Origin: Streptomyces sp. NRRL F-6131
GTDB taxonomy: Bacteria; Actinomycetota; Actinomycetes; Streptomycetales; Streptomycetaceae
Direction of reading: 5' to 3'
Assembly: GCA_000719695.1 (NCBI GenBank)
Contig: JOHN01000005.1
Location: forward strand, 62,001-126,000
DNA length: 64,000 nucleotides
Positions 21,388 to 29,656 of the stretch are shown here, one piece after another. How positions within the stretch are numbered: position 1 is the first letter of the stretch; each line of letters opens with the position of its first letter. The notes under the pieces are model-generated. The model saw only the letters and a list, made by a program, of their open reading frames with translations. It made no database searches and was not told where the DNA came from. A program made the translations under genes and the position numbers.

Positions 21388-21480
21388 CGTGACTGGATAA
21401 TTGACTTCTTATCAGGGCGAACCGCTCATCACGGTCACCCTTGGTCGATCTTGACGAACCGCCCCCGCCCGCCGGAGGGC

Positions 21481-22416
21481 TCAGAACGCCCGCCGCCGGG
21501 CCTGCACCACCAGGGTGACCAGCAGCAACACCAGCACCGGCGTCACCGCGGCGGTCAGCAGCGCCGGATCGGTCAGGGCCGGATCGACGAGCGCCCGACC
21601 GGTGAGCGCCTGACCCCCCTCCGCAACCCGACCGCCCCAGCCGTACACCCATCCGTACGCCCACTCGATCCCCGAGGGGAACGGCAGCAGCTCCGCGGTC
21701 CGGGCCGGCCAGGGCGTCCCGGTCTGCCGCAGGGCCAGCGCCACCCCGGACTCCAGCAGCGGCGGCAGCGCGCAGAGCAGCAGCACCCCGGCGACCGTGC
21801 TCCGGGTCAGCGCGGCGGTCAGCACCCCGGTCCAACCGGCCGCCACCACCAGCAGCACGAAGGCCAGCAGCGCGACCGGCGTCCCCTGCCCGGCCATCAG
21901 GGCCAGCGGGGCCGACGCCGCCGGCAGCGCGTCGAGACCGTCCAGCCCGGCCGGGGCCAGTGCCTCCGCCACCCTCCCGGCCAGCGCGGCCGGATCCGAC
22001 CAGGCCGCCACCGCCACCCCGGCCGGCAGGGCGAGGTGCACGGTGACCGCGTCGACCAGCACCGTGACCAGGGCCAGCAGCGCCGCGAGGAGACCGGTCA
22101 CCCCCAGCTTGGCCGCCAGCAGCCGCACCCGGCGGGGGTAGGACACCTGCGAGGCCGCCAGCCCCCGGTACCGCACCTCGTGCCCGTACGCCAGCGCGCC
22201 CAGCACTCCGGCCCCCAGGGCCGCGAACGGCAGCGGCACCAGCGGTACCGCCGCCGTCAGCAGCCGCACCGCCGCCGCACCCCCGAGGGCCCCGTCGGTC
22301 ACCTGCCCGGCCAGCACTCCGGCGACCACGGCGTCGCAGACCACCACCAGACCGAGCAGCAGCCAGGTCGAACGCAGGCCGCGCACCCGGCGCAGCTCAT
22401 AAGCCAGAACACGCAC
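21481..22416 (-). CDS. ABC-2 type transporter permease
   Basis: A 311-residue integral membrane protein with about six hydrophobic segments, starting MRVLAYELRRVRGLRSTW as ABC-2 family permeases commonly do. It is the membrane half of an exporter whose ATPase is encoded immediately upstream, with a three-base gap. Alanine, valine and leucine make up a very large share of the sequence. The exported substrate is unknown. This gene pair sits next to whiH in other Streptomyces, so it belongs to the conserved backbone. Confidence 0.85.
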   Translation of the reverse strand: MRVLAYELRRVRGLRSTWLLLGLVVVCDAVVAGVLAGQVTDGALGGAAAVRLLTAAVPLVPLPFAALGAGVLGALAYGHEVRYRGLAASQVSYPRRVRLLAAKLGVTGLLAALLALVTVLVDAVTVHLALPAGVAVAAWSDPAALAGRVAEALAPAGLDGLDALPAASAPLALMAGQGTPVALLAFVLLVVAAGWTGVLTAALTRSTVAGVLLLCALPPLLESGVALALRQTGTPWPARTAELLPFPSGIEWAYGWVYGWGGRVAEGGQALTGRALVDPALTDPALLTAAVTPVLVLLLVTLVVQARRRAF

Positions 22417-22419
22417 GGT

Positions 22420-24234
22420 TCACTCGCTCCGGGGGTCAGAGGTGACGGGAACAGTGGCCCCGGCCCGGTCCGCCCCCGCGGCCGCCCGGTCGAGGGGCGA
22501 GGAGGTCGGGGTCGTTGCCGGGGTGGCCGGGGAGGCCACCGTGGTGGGGGTGGCGGTCAGATCGCTCGGGTCGGACCGTCGGGCGGGCGCGGACCGCTCG
22601 GACGACGGGCGGGTGACGCGGCCGAGGCGGACGGTGTCGTCGCTCAGCAGGCCGTCGACCGACGCCCCGGGGCGGTCGTGCGCGTCGGTCTCCGGGGCGT
22701 CCGCCGAGCGCGCCAGGTCGCTGAGCCCGTCCCGGAAGAGCCGGTCCACCGCGACGACCGGCGAGGTCTCGTCCTCCCGCCGTCCACCACCGGCGCTCCG
22801 GGCCGCCGCCGCCCGCTCCCTCCCGGGGCCCGAGGCCGCGGCGCCCACGGCGGTCGCCGCGGCCGCAGCGGTCGGCTCGATCAGGTCCGTCGGGTCGGTC
22901 GGGTCGGTCGGACCGGTCGGACCGGTCGGACCGGTCGGACCGGTCGCGGCGACGATGCCGGCCGCGACGGCCGCGCTGCGGGCGACCGCCCGGGCGCCGC
23001 GCCGGGGCGCCAACGCGGACAGCGCGGTCACGGCCGGGGATGCGGGGGGCGAGGGGGTCGCGGCGACGGTGGCCGCGGCCGGGGGCGGCGCGACCGGCAG
23101 GGCGAGGGTGGGCGCGGGGTCCCGGTCCCGCCCGGCCGGCACCGGCATCGCCACCGTCGGGTCGGCCTCGTCGGCCTGCTGAGCCTGCCGGGCCGGTCGG
23201 GCCTGCTGCAGCTGCCGGGTCGGCCGGAGCTGTCGGATCCGCTGCGTCTGCCGGACCGCTCCGGCCGCCGCCGGTACCGTCGCGCCGTCCGCCACCGGCG
23301 CCGTCGGCACCCGGACCTCGGCGGAGTCGACCGGCGGAACCGCCCGGGGAGCGGGCTGCTCGACCACCCGGTCGGCGAGCTCGTGCAACAGGATGCCGTG
23401 GCGGTAGGCGAGTTCGCCGATCTCGGTCCGGCCGACGCCGGACACCGCCAGTTCGGCCCCGCCGTCCCGCCGGACCTGCGCGCCCTGACCGGCCAACAGA
23501 TCGGCGAGCCGGGCCATCTGGGGACCCCGCACCGCGACCTCCGGGCTGAGCCGGGTGCGCCGGAACTCCGTCACCGACTGGTCCGCCGCCATCCGGCCCC
23601 GGTCCAGGGTGACCACCCGGTCGGCGACCCGCGCGGCCTCATGCGGGGTCCGGGTGGTGACCAGGACCGTCCCGCCGCCGGCCGCGAAGGAGCGCAGGAA
23701 GGCGTGGAACCACTCCACGTTGCGCGGCGAGAGGTCCTCGGTCGGCGCGTCCAGGAGCAGCGTGCCGGGGTCCCCGAGCAGTGCGGCCGCGAGGGCGAGC
23801 CTCCGGTGCATGCCGGGGGAGAAGGTACGCAGGCGCTGGTCGGCGACGGCCGCCAGCCGGGTCTGTTCCAGGAGCTCGTCCGCCCGCCGGGCGGGTGCCC
23901 CGGCAACGGCGGCCAGCATCCTGAGGTGTCCCCGCGCCTTCCGGCCGGGGTGTCCGGCGAGTTCCGCCGCCCCTGCACCGTCGCCCGGCCCGGACAGGAC
24001 CGCACCGACCACGCGCTCCGGTCGGCGCAGCCGGCGGTAGGTGCGACCGCCGAAGAGGGTGACGCCCCGACCGCGCTCGAGTTCCAGCATCAGCCGCAAC
24101 GCGGTCGACTTGCCCGCCCCCTCGGGACCGAGCAGGGCCGTCACCTCGCCGGGGCGGGCCTCGAAGGTCAGATCCAGCACCGCCGGAGGGCGTCCCCCGC
24201 GGTGGACCTCGGTCAGTCCGGTGATCTGGATCAT
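22420..24234 (-). CDS. ABC transporter ATP-binding protein with long low-complexity tail
   Basis: 604 residues. The first 215 form an ATPase domain with Walker A GPEGAGKST (36-44) and Walker B TLLLDAPTE (158-166). The signature motif is degenerate: FSPGM (138-142) replaces LSGGQ. After a short regulatory-like segment to about residue 300, the remaining 300 residues are Ala/Pro/Thr/Arg-rich and predicted disordered. They include a GPT/DPT repeat at 430-447 produced by a 9-bp DNA repeat. ABC-2 ATPases are normally about 300 residues, so this tail doubles the protein. It works with the permease encoded three bases downstream. Confidence 0.88.
   Translation of the reverse strand: MIQITGLTEVHRGGRPPAVLDLTFEARPGEVTALLGPEGAGKSTALRLMLELERGRGVTLFGGRTYRRLRRPERVVGAVLSGPGDGAGAAELAGHPGRKARGHLRMLAAVAGAPARRADELLEQTRLAAVADQRLRTFSPGMHRRLALAAALLGDPGTLLLDAPTEDLSPRNVEWFHAFLRSFAAGGGTVLVTTRTPHEAARVADRVVTLDRGRMAADQSVTEFRRTRLSPEVAVRGPQMARLADLLAGQGAQVRRDGGAELAVSGVGRTEIGELAYRHGILLHELADRVVEQPAPRAVPPVDSAEVRVPTAPVADGATVPAAAGAVRQTQRIRQLRPTRQLQQARPARQAQQADEADPTVAMPVPAGRDRDPAPTLALPVAPPPAAATVAATPSPPASPAVTALSALAPRRGARAVARSAAVAAGIVAATGPTGPTGPTGPTDPTDPTDLIEPTAAAAATAVGAAASGPGRERAAAARSAGGGRREDETSPVVAVDRLFRDGLSDLARSADAPETDAHDRPGASVDGLLSDDTVRLGRVTRPSSERSAPARRSDPSDLTATPTTVASPATPATTPTSSPLDRAAAGADRAGATVPVTSDPRSE
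22892..22945. repeat. six-unit 9-bp tandem repeat inside the ABC ATPase gene
   Basis: Two units of GGGTCGGTC (22892, 22901) are followed by four identical units of GGACCGGTC (22910 to 22945). On the coding strand they encode GPT repeats grading into DPT. Perfect units imply recent slippage. Confidence 0.9.
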
Positions 24235-24440
24235 CGCTGGCTGCTCCCATGCCCTCGGCCGACCTGGTCCGCGCGGCGGCGGGTCGCGCCCGCACGGTTC
24301 CGCGCCAGCACATTAGGTGTCCGCGCCGGAGATTCCGGGCATTACGGGAGCGCCACGGGCCCGCCGCCCGCACACCTCACCCGATCAGGGGACAATCCGA
24401 TCCTGCGACGGAGACGCGCGGGCCGCAGAAGGCCCGCGGA

Positions 24441-24491
24441 AGCAGGAGGCCGGCGGGAGCAGGAGGCCGGCGGGAGCAGGAGGCCGGCGGA
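24441..24491. repeat. three-unit 17-bp tandem repeat
   Basis: Three copies of AGCAGGAGGCCGGCGGG at 24441, 24458 and 24475, the last differing at its final base. They lie between the end of the Nudix gene and the start of the ABC ATPase gene. Confidence 0.9.
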
Positions 24492-24521
24492 GGAGGGGCG
24501 GGCCGGGGACGGGCCGACCGC

Positions 24522-25280
24522 TCAGGACTCCGGGCGCAGCATCGGCGGATTGAGGACGTTGGCGCCGCCGGAGGTGAACAGCTGCGCGGGACGCCCGCCC
24601 TGACGGGTCGTCGTGCCCCCGGAGGGCAGCAGGAAGCCCGGAGTGCCGGTCACCTTGCGGTGGAAGTTCCGCGGATCGAGCACCACGCCCCAGACCGCCT
24701 CGTAGACGCGGCGCAGCTCGCCGACGGTGAACTCGGTCGCGCAGAACGCCGTCGCCAGCGAGGAGTACTCGATCTTGGAGCGGGCGCGCTCCACTCCGTC
24801 CGCCAGGATCAGCCCGTGGTCGAAGGCGAGCGGGACGCCGTCGACCTGGCTCGGGCCGAGGAGTTCGGTGACCGGGGCCCAGCGGGCGCCGCTGGCGTCG
24901 CCGCCGGCGCGCGGGGTCGGCAGGTCGGGCGCGAGCACCAGGTACGCGACGCTGACCACGCGCATCCGCGGGTCGCGCTGGGGGTGGCCGTAGGTGGCGA
25001 GCTGTTCCAGGTGGGCACCGGCGGCACCGGGCCCGGCCGCGTCGTGGCCCGGGGCGGAGTAGGCCCGCAGGCCGGTCTCCTCGGCCAGCTCCCGCGAGGC
25101 CGCCTCGGCGAGCCCTTCGCCGGGGCGGACGAAGCCGCCCGGGAGCGCCCAGTAGCCCTGGTAGGGCGGCTCGCCCCGGCGGACCAGCAGGGCACAGAGC
25201 GCGTGCTCGCGCACCGTCAGCACGACCAGGTCGACCGTGACTGCGAACGGGGGGAAGGCCGACGGGTCATAACGCGACAT
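24522..25280 (-). CDS. Nudix domain protein with C-terminal winged helix (NrtR-like)
   Basis: 252 residues. The Nudix domain spans about 12-150 and has a complete Nudix box at about 49-71 (GX5EX7REXXEEXGL). The C-terminal part (about 165-230; [27 protein letters not shown]) is the winged-helix domain typical of NrtR-type regulators, which sense ADP-ribose and control NAD genes. Because the catalytic residues look intact it may also hydrolyse a substrate. The ATG at 25280 starts [19 protein letters not shown] as in the family; ATG at 25292 is the alternative. Upstream the imperfect dyad TTATCGTC / GACGACTAT (about 25291-25312) is a candidate operator. Regulated genes are not evident nearby. 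Confidence 0.85.
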   Translation of the reverse strand: MSRYDPSAFPPFAVTVDLVVLTVREHALCALLVRRGEPPYQGYWALPGGFVRPGEGLAEAASRELAEETGLRAYSAPGHDAAGPGAAGAHLEQLATYGHPQRDPRMRVVSVAYLVLAPDLPTPRAGGDASGARWAPVTELLGPSQVDGVPLAFDHGLILADGVERARSKIEYSSLATAFCATEFTVGELRRVYEAVWGVVLDPRNFHRKVTGTPGFLLPSGGTTTRQGGRPAQLFTSGGANVLNPPMLRPES

Positions 25281-25412
25281 GGCGACGATCATAGTCGTCT
25301 CTCTGACGATAAGCACAGGCCCGCGTACGGACCGTGCTGTCGGGCCCCCGAGGGCCGGCCGCCGCGCGCGGACCGGTGCGGTCCGGACCGCGCGCGGGCG
25401 GCGGAGGCGGCG

Positions 25413-27542
25413 TCAGCGGGCCACCAGCTGGAGCTCGGCGGACGCCTCCTCGACCATCGCCACACCGATCCGGCTGACCCGCACCGAGAAGGGCTCGCCG
25501 GCGACCCGCAGACCGGTCAGCTCCAGTTCCCCGAGCGGTGCCGTACTGGCGGGGCGGACCAGCACCCGCCCGCCGGGGACGTCCGGCCGGACCCCGGCGA
25601 GCGCGAACACCGCGTGCGCGGCACCCGCGGCCGAGACCGCCGCCGGCCGGCAGGCCCCCGGGTGCGGGACCGGCGGGCAGCCGGGCGTCCACTGCTCCCC
25701 CGCGTACATCTCGGGCAGCCGTCCCTCGAAGTGGGCCGCCGCCGCGAGCAGCCCCTCCAGCAGGGCCCCGGCCTCGTTCTCGTGGCCGGCCTCGGCGAGC
25801 CCGGCGATCGCGAGCGCCGTCTCGTGGACGCGCACCGCCCCGCTGCGGTGGCCCAGCGGGTTGAACCGGGGGGACTTGGCGCTGAGCGTGCGCAGCCCCC
25901 AACCGCTGTCCAGTTCGGGCGCGGTCAGCCGCTGGGCGAGCAGCCTGGTCTGCTCACGGTCCAGCAGGGTCTCGTGGCGGCCCCCGTCGGCGGAAAGACC
26001 GGGGTCGAGGAGGTGGACCAGAGCGGCGGCCACGGCGGGCAGCGGCTGCCCGCCCGGGGCGAGTCCGGCGGCCGGTCGCCCGCCCGACAGGTCGTCCACC
26101 CAGAACCGCTCGCGGAACCGGCCGCGCAGCTCGGCCGCCCAGCTCCGCCACTCCTCGGCCCCGGGCCGGCCGAAGGCCGCCAGGAGGTCGGCGCCGTGCA
26201 GGGCGGCCCGGTGCGCCTGGGCCTGCACCTCGGCCCTGGCCGGCACCGGGTGGGCCGCCCGCTCCTCGACCGGACGGCTCAGGTCGGTGACGAAGCCGTC
26301 CACCAGTCCCTCGCGCAGCGCACCGAGCGCGCGCTCGACGGCCGGGAGGAGTTCGACGACCTCCGCCCGGGGCAGCCCCCACCGCCAGGCCTCGGCCAGC
26401 ACGGTGACGAACAGCAGGGTCGCCTCGGTGGCGGTACAGGTGGGCGGCAGCTCGGGGCCGCCGTGCCGCAGCGCGCCGGGGAGCAGCCCCTCGGTGCGGC
26501 GGCCGCCCGGGCCGGGCCCGGCGGCGGGCTGCTGACGGCGGGCCAGGGCGCGCAGCGTGCCGGCGGCGAGCCGGGTGCCGAGCGGCAGGGTCAGCCGTGC
26601 CGCCCAGAGCGCGTCGGCCGGGGCGAGGCCGAACCGCCAGGGCGCGCCGGACGCGAGGTAGAGGTCGGTGGGCCGGTCGGGGTCGGCGAACAGCAGACCG
26701 CCGAGGGCGTCCAGTGAGCGCGACACCACCAGCGCCACCCGCGGATCGTCGCAGCGCACCTCGGGCTCGGCCCAGGGCAGCGGGACCCCGGCGCCGCGGC
26801 CTCCCGGCGGGCGCGGGGCGGGCACCGTGCTCTCCAGCTCGGTCCGGAGCTCGACCGACCAGCGCGCGCCCGGCTGGACCTCGAGGTCCCAGCGGAGCAC
26901 ACCGGCGCCGGCCAGGACGGCGTGCGGCGAGGGCTGGGCGCTGACCGTGGCGCTGTGCGTCGGCCCCACCCAGCGCAGCCCGGCGGACTGCACCTGGCCG
27001 GGCAGGTCCGGGGGTCGGTGACCGGCGGCGATCTCGCCGACCGGGCCGAGGTCGGTGGCGAGCGCGATCTCGAGCGGCAGCCGGGCCGGTCGGCTGCCGG
27101 CGTTGCGGACCGTGAGGGTCTCGACGCCGTCGGCGTGGCGCACCCGCTCGACGATGAGCGCCGGGTCCGGGTCGAGGTCCCCGGGGAGCCGGACGGCGCC
27201 CACGAAGCGGGCCCGGGCCGCCGTGGTCAGGGTGCCCTGGAGCGGGAGCGGTTCGATCCCGCCGAGCCGCACCTCCATCCGGGCCACCACCCGGACGCCG
27301 GAACGGTAGAACCCGTGCAGGCCCTGGCCGCGCAGCTGGCCGTCGGGGCCCGAGGCGGCCATCGCCGGCGCGTTCACACAGAGCACCGCGTGGTGGACCG
27401 CGGCCGGCTGCGGGCGCGGCGGCGCCGGCCGGGCCGGAGCGCCGGGGCCGGCCGGGTGGCCCTGTTCCGACCGGCCGACCGGTCTCGGTGCGCCGACCAC
27501 ACTCTCGGCCGGTGCGGCCTGTGGCGGCCTCATCGCGGTCAC
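25413..27542 (-). CDS. glycogen-debranching-enzyme-like protein
   Basis: 709 residues. The N-terminal part (about 45-270) is the all-beta glycogen-debranching N-terminal domain. The C-terminal part (about 285-700) is an (alpha/alpha)6-barrel-like region, with GSGWGLRTL-type and HRSGAVRVHETALAIAGLAEAG segments that recall trehalase/GH63/GH15-type barrels. Such two-domain proteins are annotated as amylo-alpha-1,6-glucosidase-like and act on oligosaccharides or glycogen; the substrate here is not proven. GTG at 27542 is preceded by GGAGGA at seven bases, better than the ATG three codons later. No signal peptide is seen. Confidence 0.85.
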   Translation of the reverse strand: MTAMRPPQAAPAESVVGAPRPVGRSEQGHPAGPGAPARPAPPRPQPAAVHHAVLCVNAPAMAASGPDGQLRGQGLHGFYRSGVRVVARMEVRLGGIEPLPLQGTLTTAARARFVGAVRLPGDLDPDPALIVERVRHADGVETLTVRNAGSRPARLPLEIALATDLGPVGEIAAGHRPPDLPGQVQSAGLRWVGPTHSATVSAQPSPHAVLAGAGVLRWDLEVQPGARWSVELRTELESTVPAPRPPGGRGAGVPLPWAEPEVRCDDPRVALVVSRSLDALGGLLFADPDRPTDLYLASGAPWRFGLAPADALWAARLTLPLGTRLAAGTLRALARRQQPAAGPGPGGRRTEGLLPGALRHGGPELPPTCTATEATLLFVTVLAEAWRWGLPRAEVVELLPAVERALGALREGLVDGFVTDLSRPVEERAAHPVPARAEVQAQAHRAALHGADLLAAFGRPGAEEWRSWAAELRGRFRERFWVDDLSGGRPAAGLAPGGQPLPAVAAALVHLLDPGLSADGGRHETLLDREQTRLLAQRLTAPELDSGWGLRTLSAKSPRFNPLGHRSGAVRVHETALAIAGLAEAGHENEAGALLEGLLAAAAHFEGRLPEMYAGEQWTPGCPPVPHPGACRPAAVSAAGAAHAVFALAGVRPDVPGGRVLVRPASTAPLGELELTGLRVAGEPFSVRVSRIGVAMVEEASAELQLVAR

Positions 27543-28269
27543 CGGACTCTCCTCCCCTCGGCGGTCCGGTGGCCGGTCAGGCCGATGGGCCGCGAGCATG
27601 CTCGATCGCGTGCTGGTTCCGAACCGGCGGACGCCCCCGCCGGTCTGTGCCGTGTCTGGCCGTACCCGGTGCCGGGCCGTGCCATGCGGTGCCGGGTACC
27701 GAGTCGGTACCCACTCCGCGTCGTTCCTCCCCGGGCGTCGTCGCGCCCGGGCGTCGCCGTGCCGTCCGGCGCCGTGCCCTCCGCCGCCGTGCCACGTGCT
27801 GCCGGGTCGAGCCCGACGATCCGGCCGCGCCGTGCCGCCGCGGCCGTCCCCCGCGGGCGGGCGACCGTCGGACGGCGGCCCGTTCCGCGCCCCGTCCGAC
27901 GGCGACGTCGCCGGTGCCGGGCCGGGTCCCGGTCCGCCCCGCCCCGGGGCGGTGGCGCCCGGGCACAGGGCCCCCGGGGTGAACGCCGGAGACCGGCCAC
28001 AGGTCACGCCCGCCGGGCGTCCGGGGTTCCCGCCCGGTGCACCGCCGCCGCCCGCTGCTGCCCGCTGCCGCCGGGTCGCCGATCCGTGGTCACCGGTCCG
28101 TGGTCGCGGCCCGACCGCACGGGCCGCCGGGTGGGCGGTCGCGGGCGGCTGCCGCCGGGGGCGGCCCCGGGCCGCGGCCAGGATACGGTGCGGGGGTCGC
28201 GGCCCCACCACCGGCAACCCCGGCCCGGACCGGCCCGACCGCTGTGACCAGCAGAGACCGAGGAGTTGT
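27543..28269. other. 727-bp intergenic region between divergent genes
   Basis: A long GC-rich stretch separates the debranching-type gene (left) and the aminopeptidase gene (right). It has several overlapping reading frames on both strands, but none has a ribosome-binding site, family similarity or balanced composition, so none is called. It carries many GTGCCG/CCGTGC short repeats and the palindromes listed at 27662-27712. AGGAG at 28261-28265 belongs to the rightward gene. Confidence 0.5.
27662..27712. promoter_or_regulatory. overlapping palindromes, candidate operator
   Basis: A perfect 19-bp palindrome GGGTACCGA-G-TCGGTACCC lies at 27694-27712. Its left part also pairs with an upstream arm: GTACCCGG at 27662-27669 is complementary to CCGGGTAC at 27692-27699. 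The cluster is about 120-180 bases upstream of the debranching-type gene. The binding protein is unknown. Confidence 0.5.
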
Positions 28270-29586
28270 ATGTCGACCGCCAGCCGGCTGCCCGGGATTG
28301 CCTTCACCGACCACGTCTTCCAGGTGCCGCTCGACCACGCCGCCCCACAGGGCGAGCAGATCGCGGTGTACGCCCGCGAGGTGGTGGCCTCGGGCCGCGC
28401 CGAGGACACCGAGCTGCCGTGGCTGCTGTTCCTGCAGGGCGGCCCGGGTGGCAAGGCCGGCCGCCCGCTCGGCCGGGACGGCTGGCTGGAGCGCGCGCTC
28501 GACGACTACCGGGTGCTCCTGCTCGACCAGCGCGGCACCGGGCGGTCCACACCCGCCAACCGGCAGACGCTGGCCCGGCGGGGCGGGGCCAAGGAGCAGG
28601 CGGACCACCTGGCGCACTTCCGGGCCGACTCGATCGTGCGGGACGCCGAACTGATCCGCCGCCGGCTGCTCGGCGAGGACCGCCGCTGGAGCGTGCTCGG
28701 CCAGAGCTTCGGCGGATTCTGCACCCTCACCTACCTCTCGATCGCTCCCGAGGGACTGGACCGGGCCTTCATCACCGGCGGCCTGGCCGGCCTGCGCAGT
28801 TCCGCCGACGACGTCTACCGGGCCGCCTACCCGCGGGTCGTCCGCAAGAACGAGGGCCACTACGCGCGGTTCCCGCAGGACGTCGAGGCGGTGCGGCGGA
28901 TCGCCGCACACCTCGTGGAGGCCCCGGCCACCCTGCCCGACGGCGGGCTGCTCACCGTCGAGGCGTTCCAGGGCCTCGGGATGCTGCTCGGCGGCGGCAG
29001 CGGCTCCGGGACCCTCCACTACCTGCTGGAGGAGGCCTGGGTGGACGGCGCGACCGGCCCCGAGCTCTCCGACACCTTCCTCGCCGGCGCCCAGGCGCAG
29101 CTCTCCTTCGCGGCGGGCCCGCTCTACGCCGTCCTGCACGAGTCGATCTACGGCCAGCGCTCGGTGGACCCCGCCGGCACCGACTGGTCCGCCGAGCGCG
29201 TGCGCGCGGAGTTCCCGGAGTTCGACGCCCGCGCCGCGCTGGAGTCCGGCGCGCCCGTGCTGTTCACCGGGGAGATGATCTACCCCTGGCTGTTCGACAC
29301 CGACCCGGCGCTGCGCCCGCTGAAGGAGACCGCGGAGCTGCTCGCGGCCCGCGCCGACTGGCCGGACCTGTACGACCCGGCGAGGCTCGCCGCCAACGAG
29401 GTGCCGGTGGTCGCGGCGGTCTACCACGACGACATGTACGTCGACACCGCCGATTCGCTGGAGACGGCGCGGGCCGTCCGGGGCCTGCGGACCTGGGTCA
29501 CCAACGAGTGGGAGCACGACGGTCTGCGGGTCAGCGGGGGCAAGGTGCTCGACCGCCTGATCGCGATGGCGCGCGACGAGGTGTAG
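28270..29586 (+). CDS. prolyl aminopeptidase-like alpha/beta hydrolase (S33)
   Basis: A 438-residue S33-family serine peptidase. Oxyanion-hole motif LQGGPGG is at 56-61, DQRGTGRST at 86-94, and nucleophile Ser146 in GQSFGG. Near the C-terminus VYHDDMYVDT carries the probable acidic residue and NEWEHDGLR the catalytic histidine. The family removes N-terminal proline from peptides. Length fits the larger proline-iminopeptidase type with an expanded cap. ATG at 28270 has AGGAG five bases upstream; the open frame further upstream is intergenic. No signal peptide, so cytoplasmic. Confidence 0.92.
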   Translation: MSTASRLPGIAFTDHVFQVPLDHAAPQGEQIAVYAREVVASGRAEDTELPWLLFLQGGPGGKAGRPLGRDGWLERALDDYRVLLLDQRGTGRSTPANRQTLARRGGAKEQADHLAHFRADSIVRDAELIRRRLLGEDRRWSVLGQSFGGFCTLTYLSIAPEGLDRAFITGGLAGLRSSADDVYRAAYPRVVRKNEGHYARFPQDVEAVRRIAAHLVEAPATLPDGGLLTVEAFQGLGMLLGGGSGSGTLHYLLEEAWVDGATGPELSDTFLAGAQAQLSFAAGPLYAVLHESIYGQRSVDPAGTDWSAERVRAEFPEFDARAALESGAPVLFTGEMIYPWLFDTDPALRPLKETAELLAARADWPDLYDPARLAANEVPVVAAVYHDDMYVDTADSLETARAVRGLRTWVTNEWEHDGLRVSGGKVLDRLIAMARDEV

Positions 29587-29603
29587 CACGCCCCCGCTCC
29601 GGG

Positions 29604-29633
29604 CCGTCGGGCGCCGCCGGAGGCGCCCGACGG
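29604..29633. terminator. bidirectional terminator
   Basis: A perfect 12-bp stem with a 6-base loop, 17 bases past the aminopeptidase stop and before the convergent DUF4192 gene. Confidence 0.85.
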
Positions 29634-29656
29634 ACCAGGCGGGGCCGGCACGGAGG

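Noticed and set aside
27598..28269. Extended N-terminus for the prolyl aminopeptidase
   Set aside because: The upstream 224 codons are Arg/Pro-rich without family similarity, while AGGAG plus ATG at 28270 gives a standard-length enzyme.
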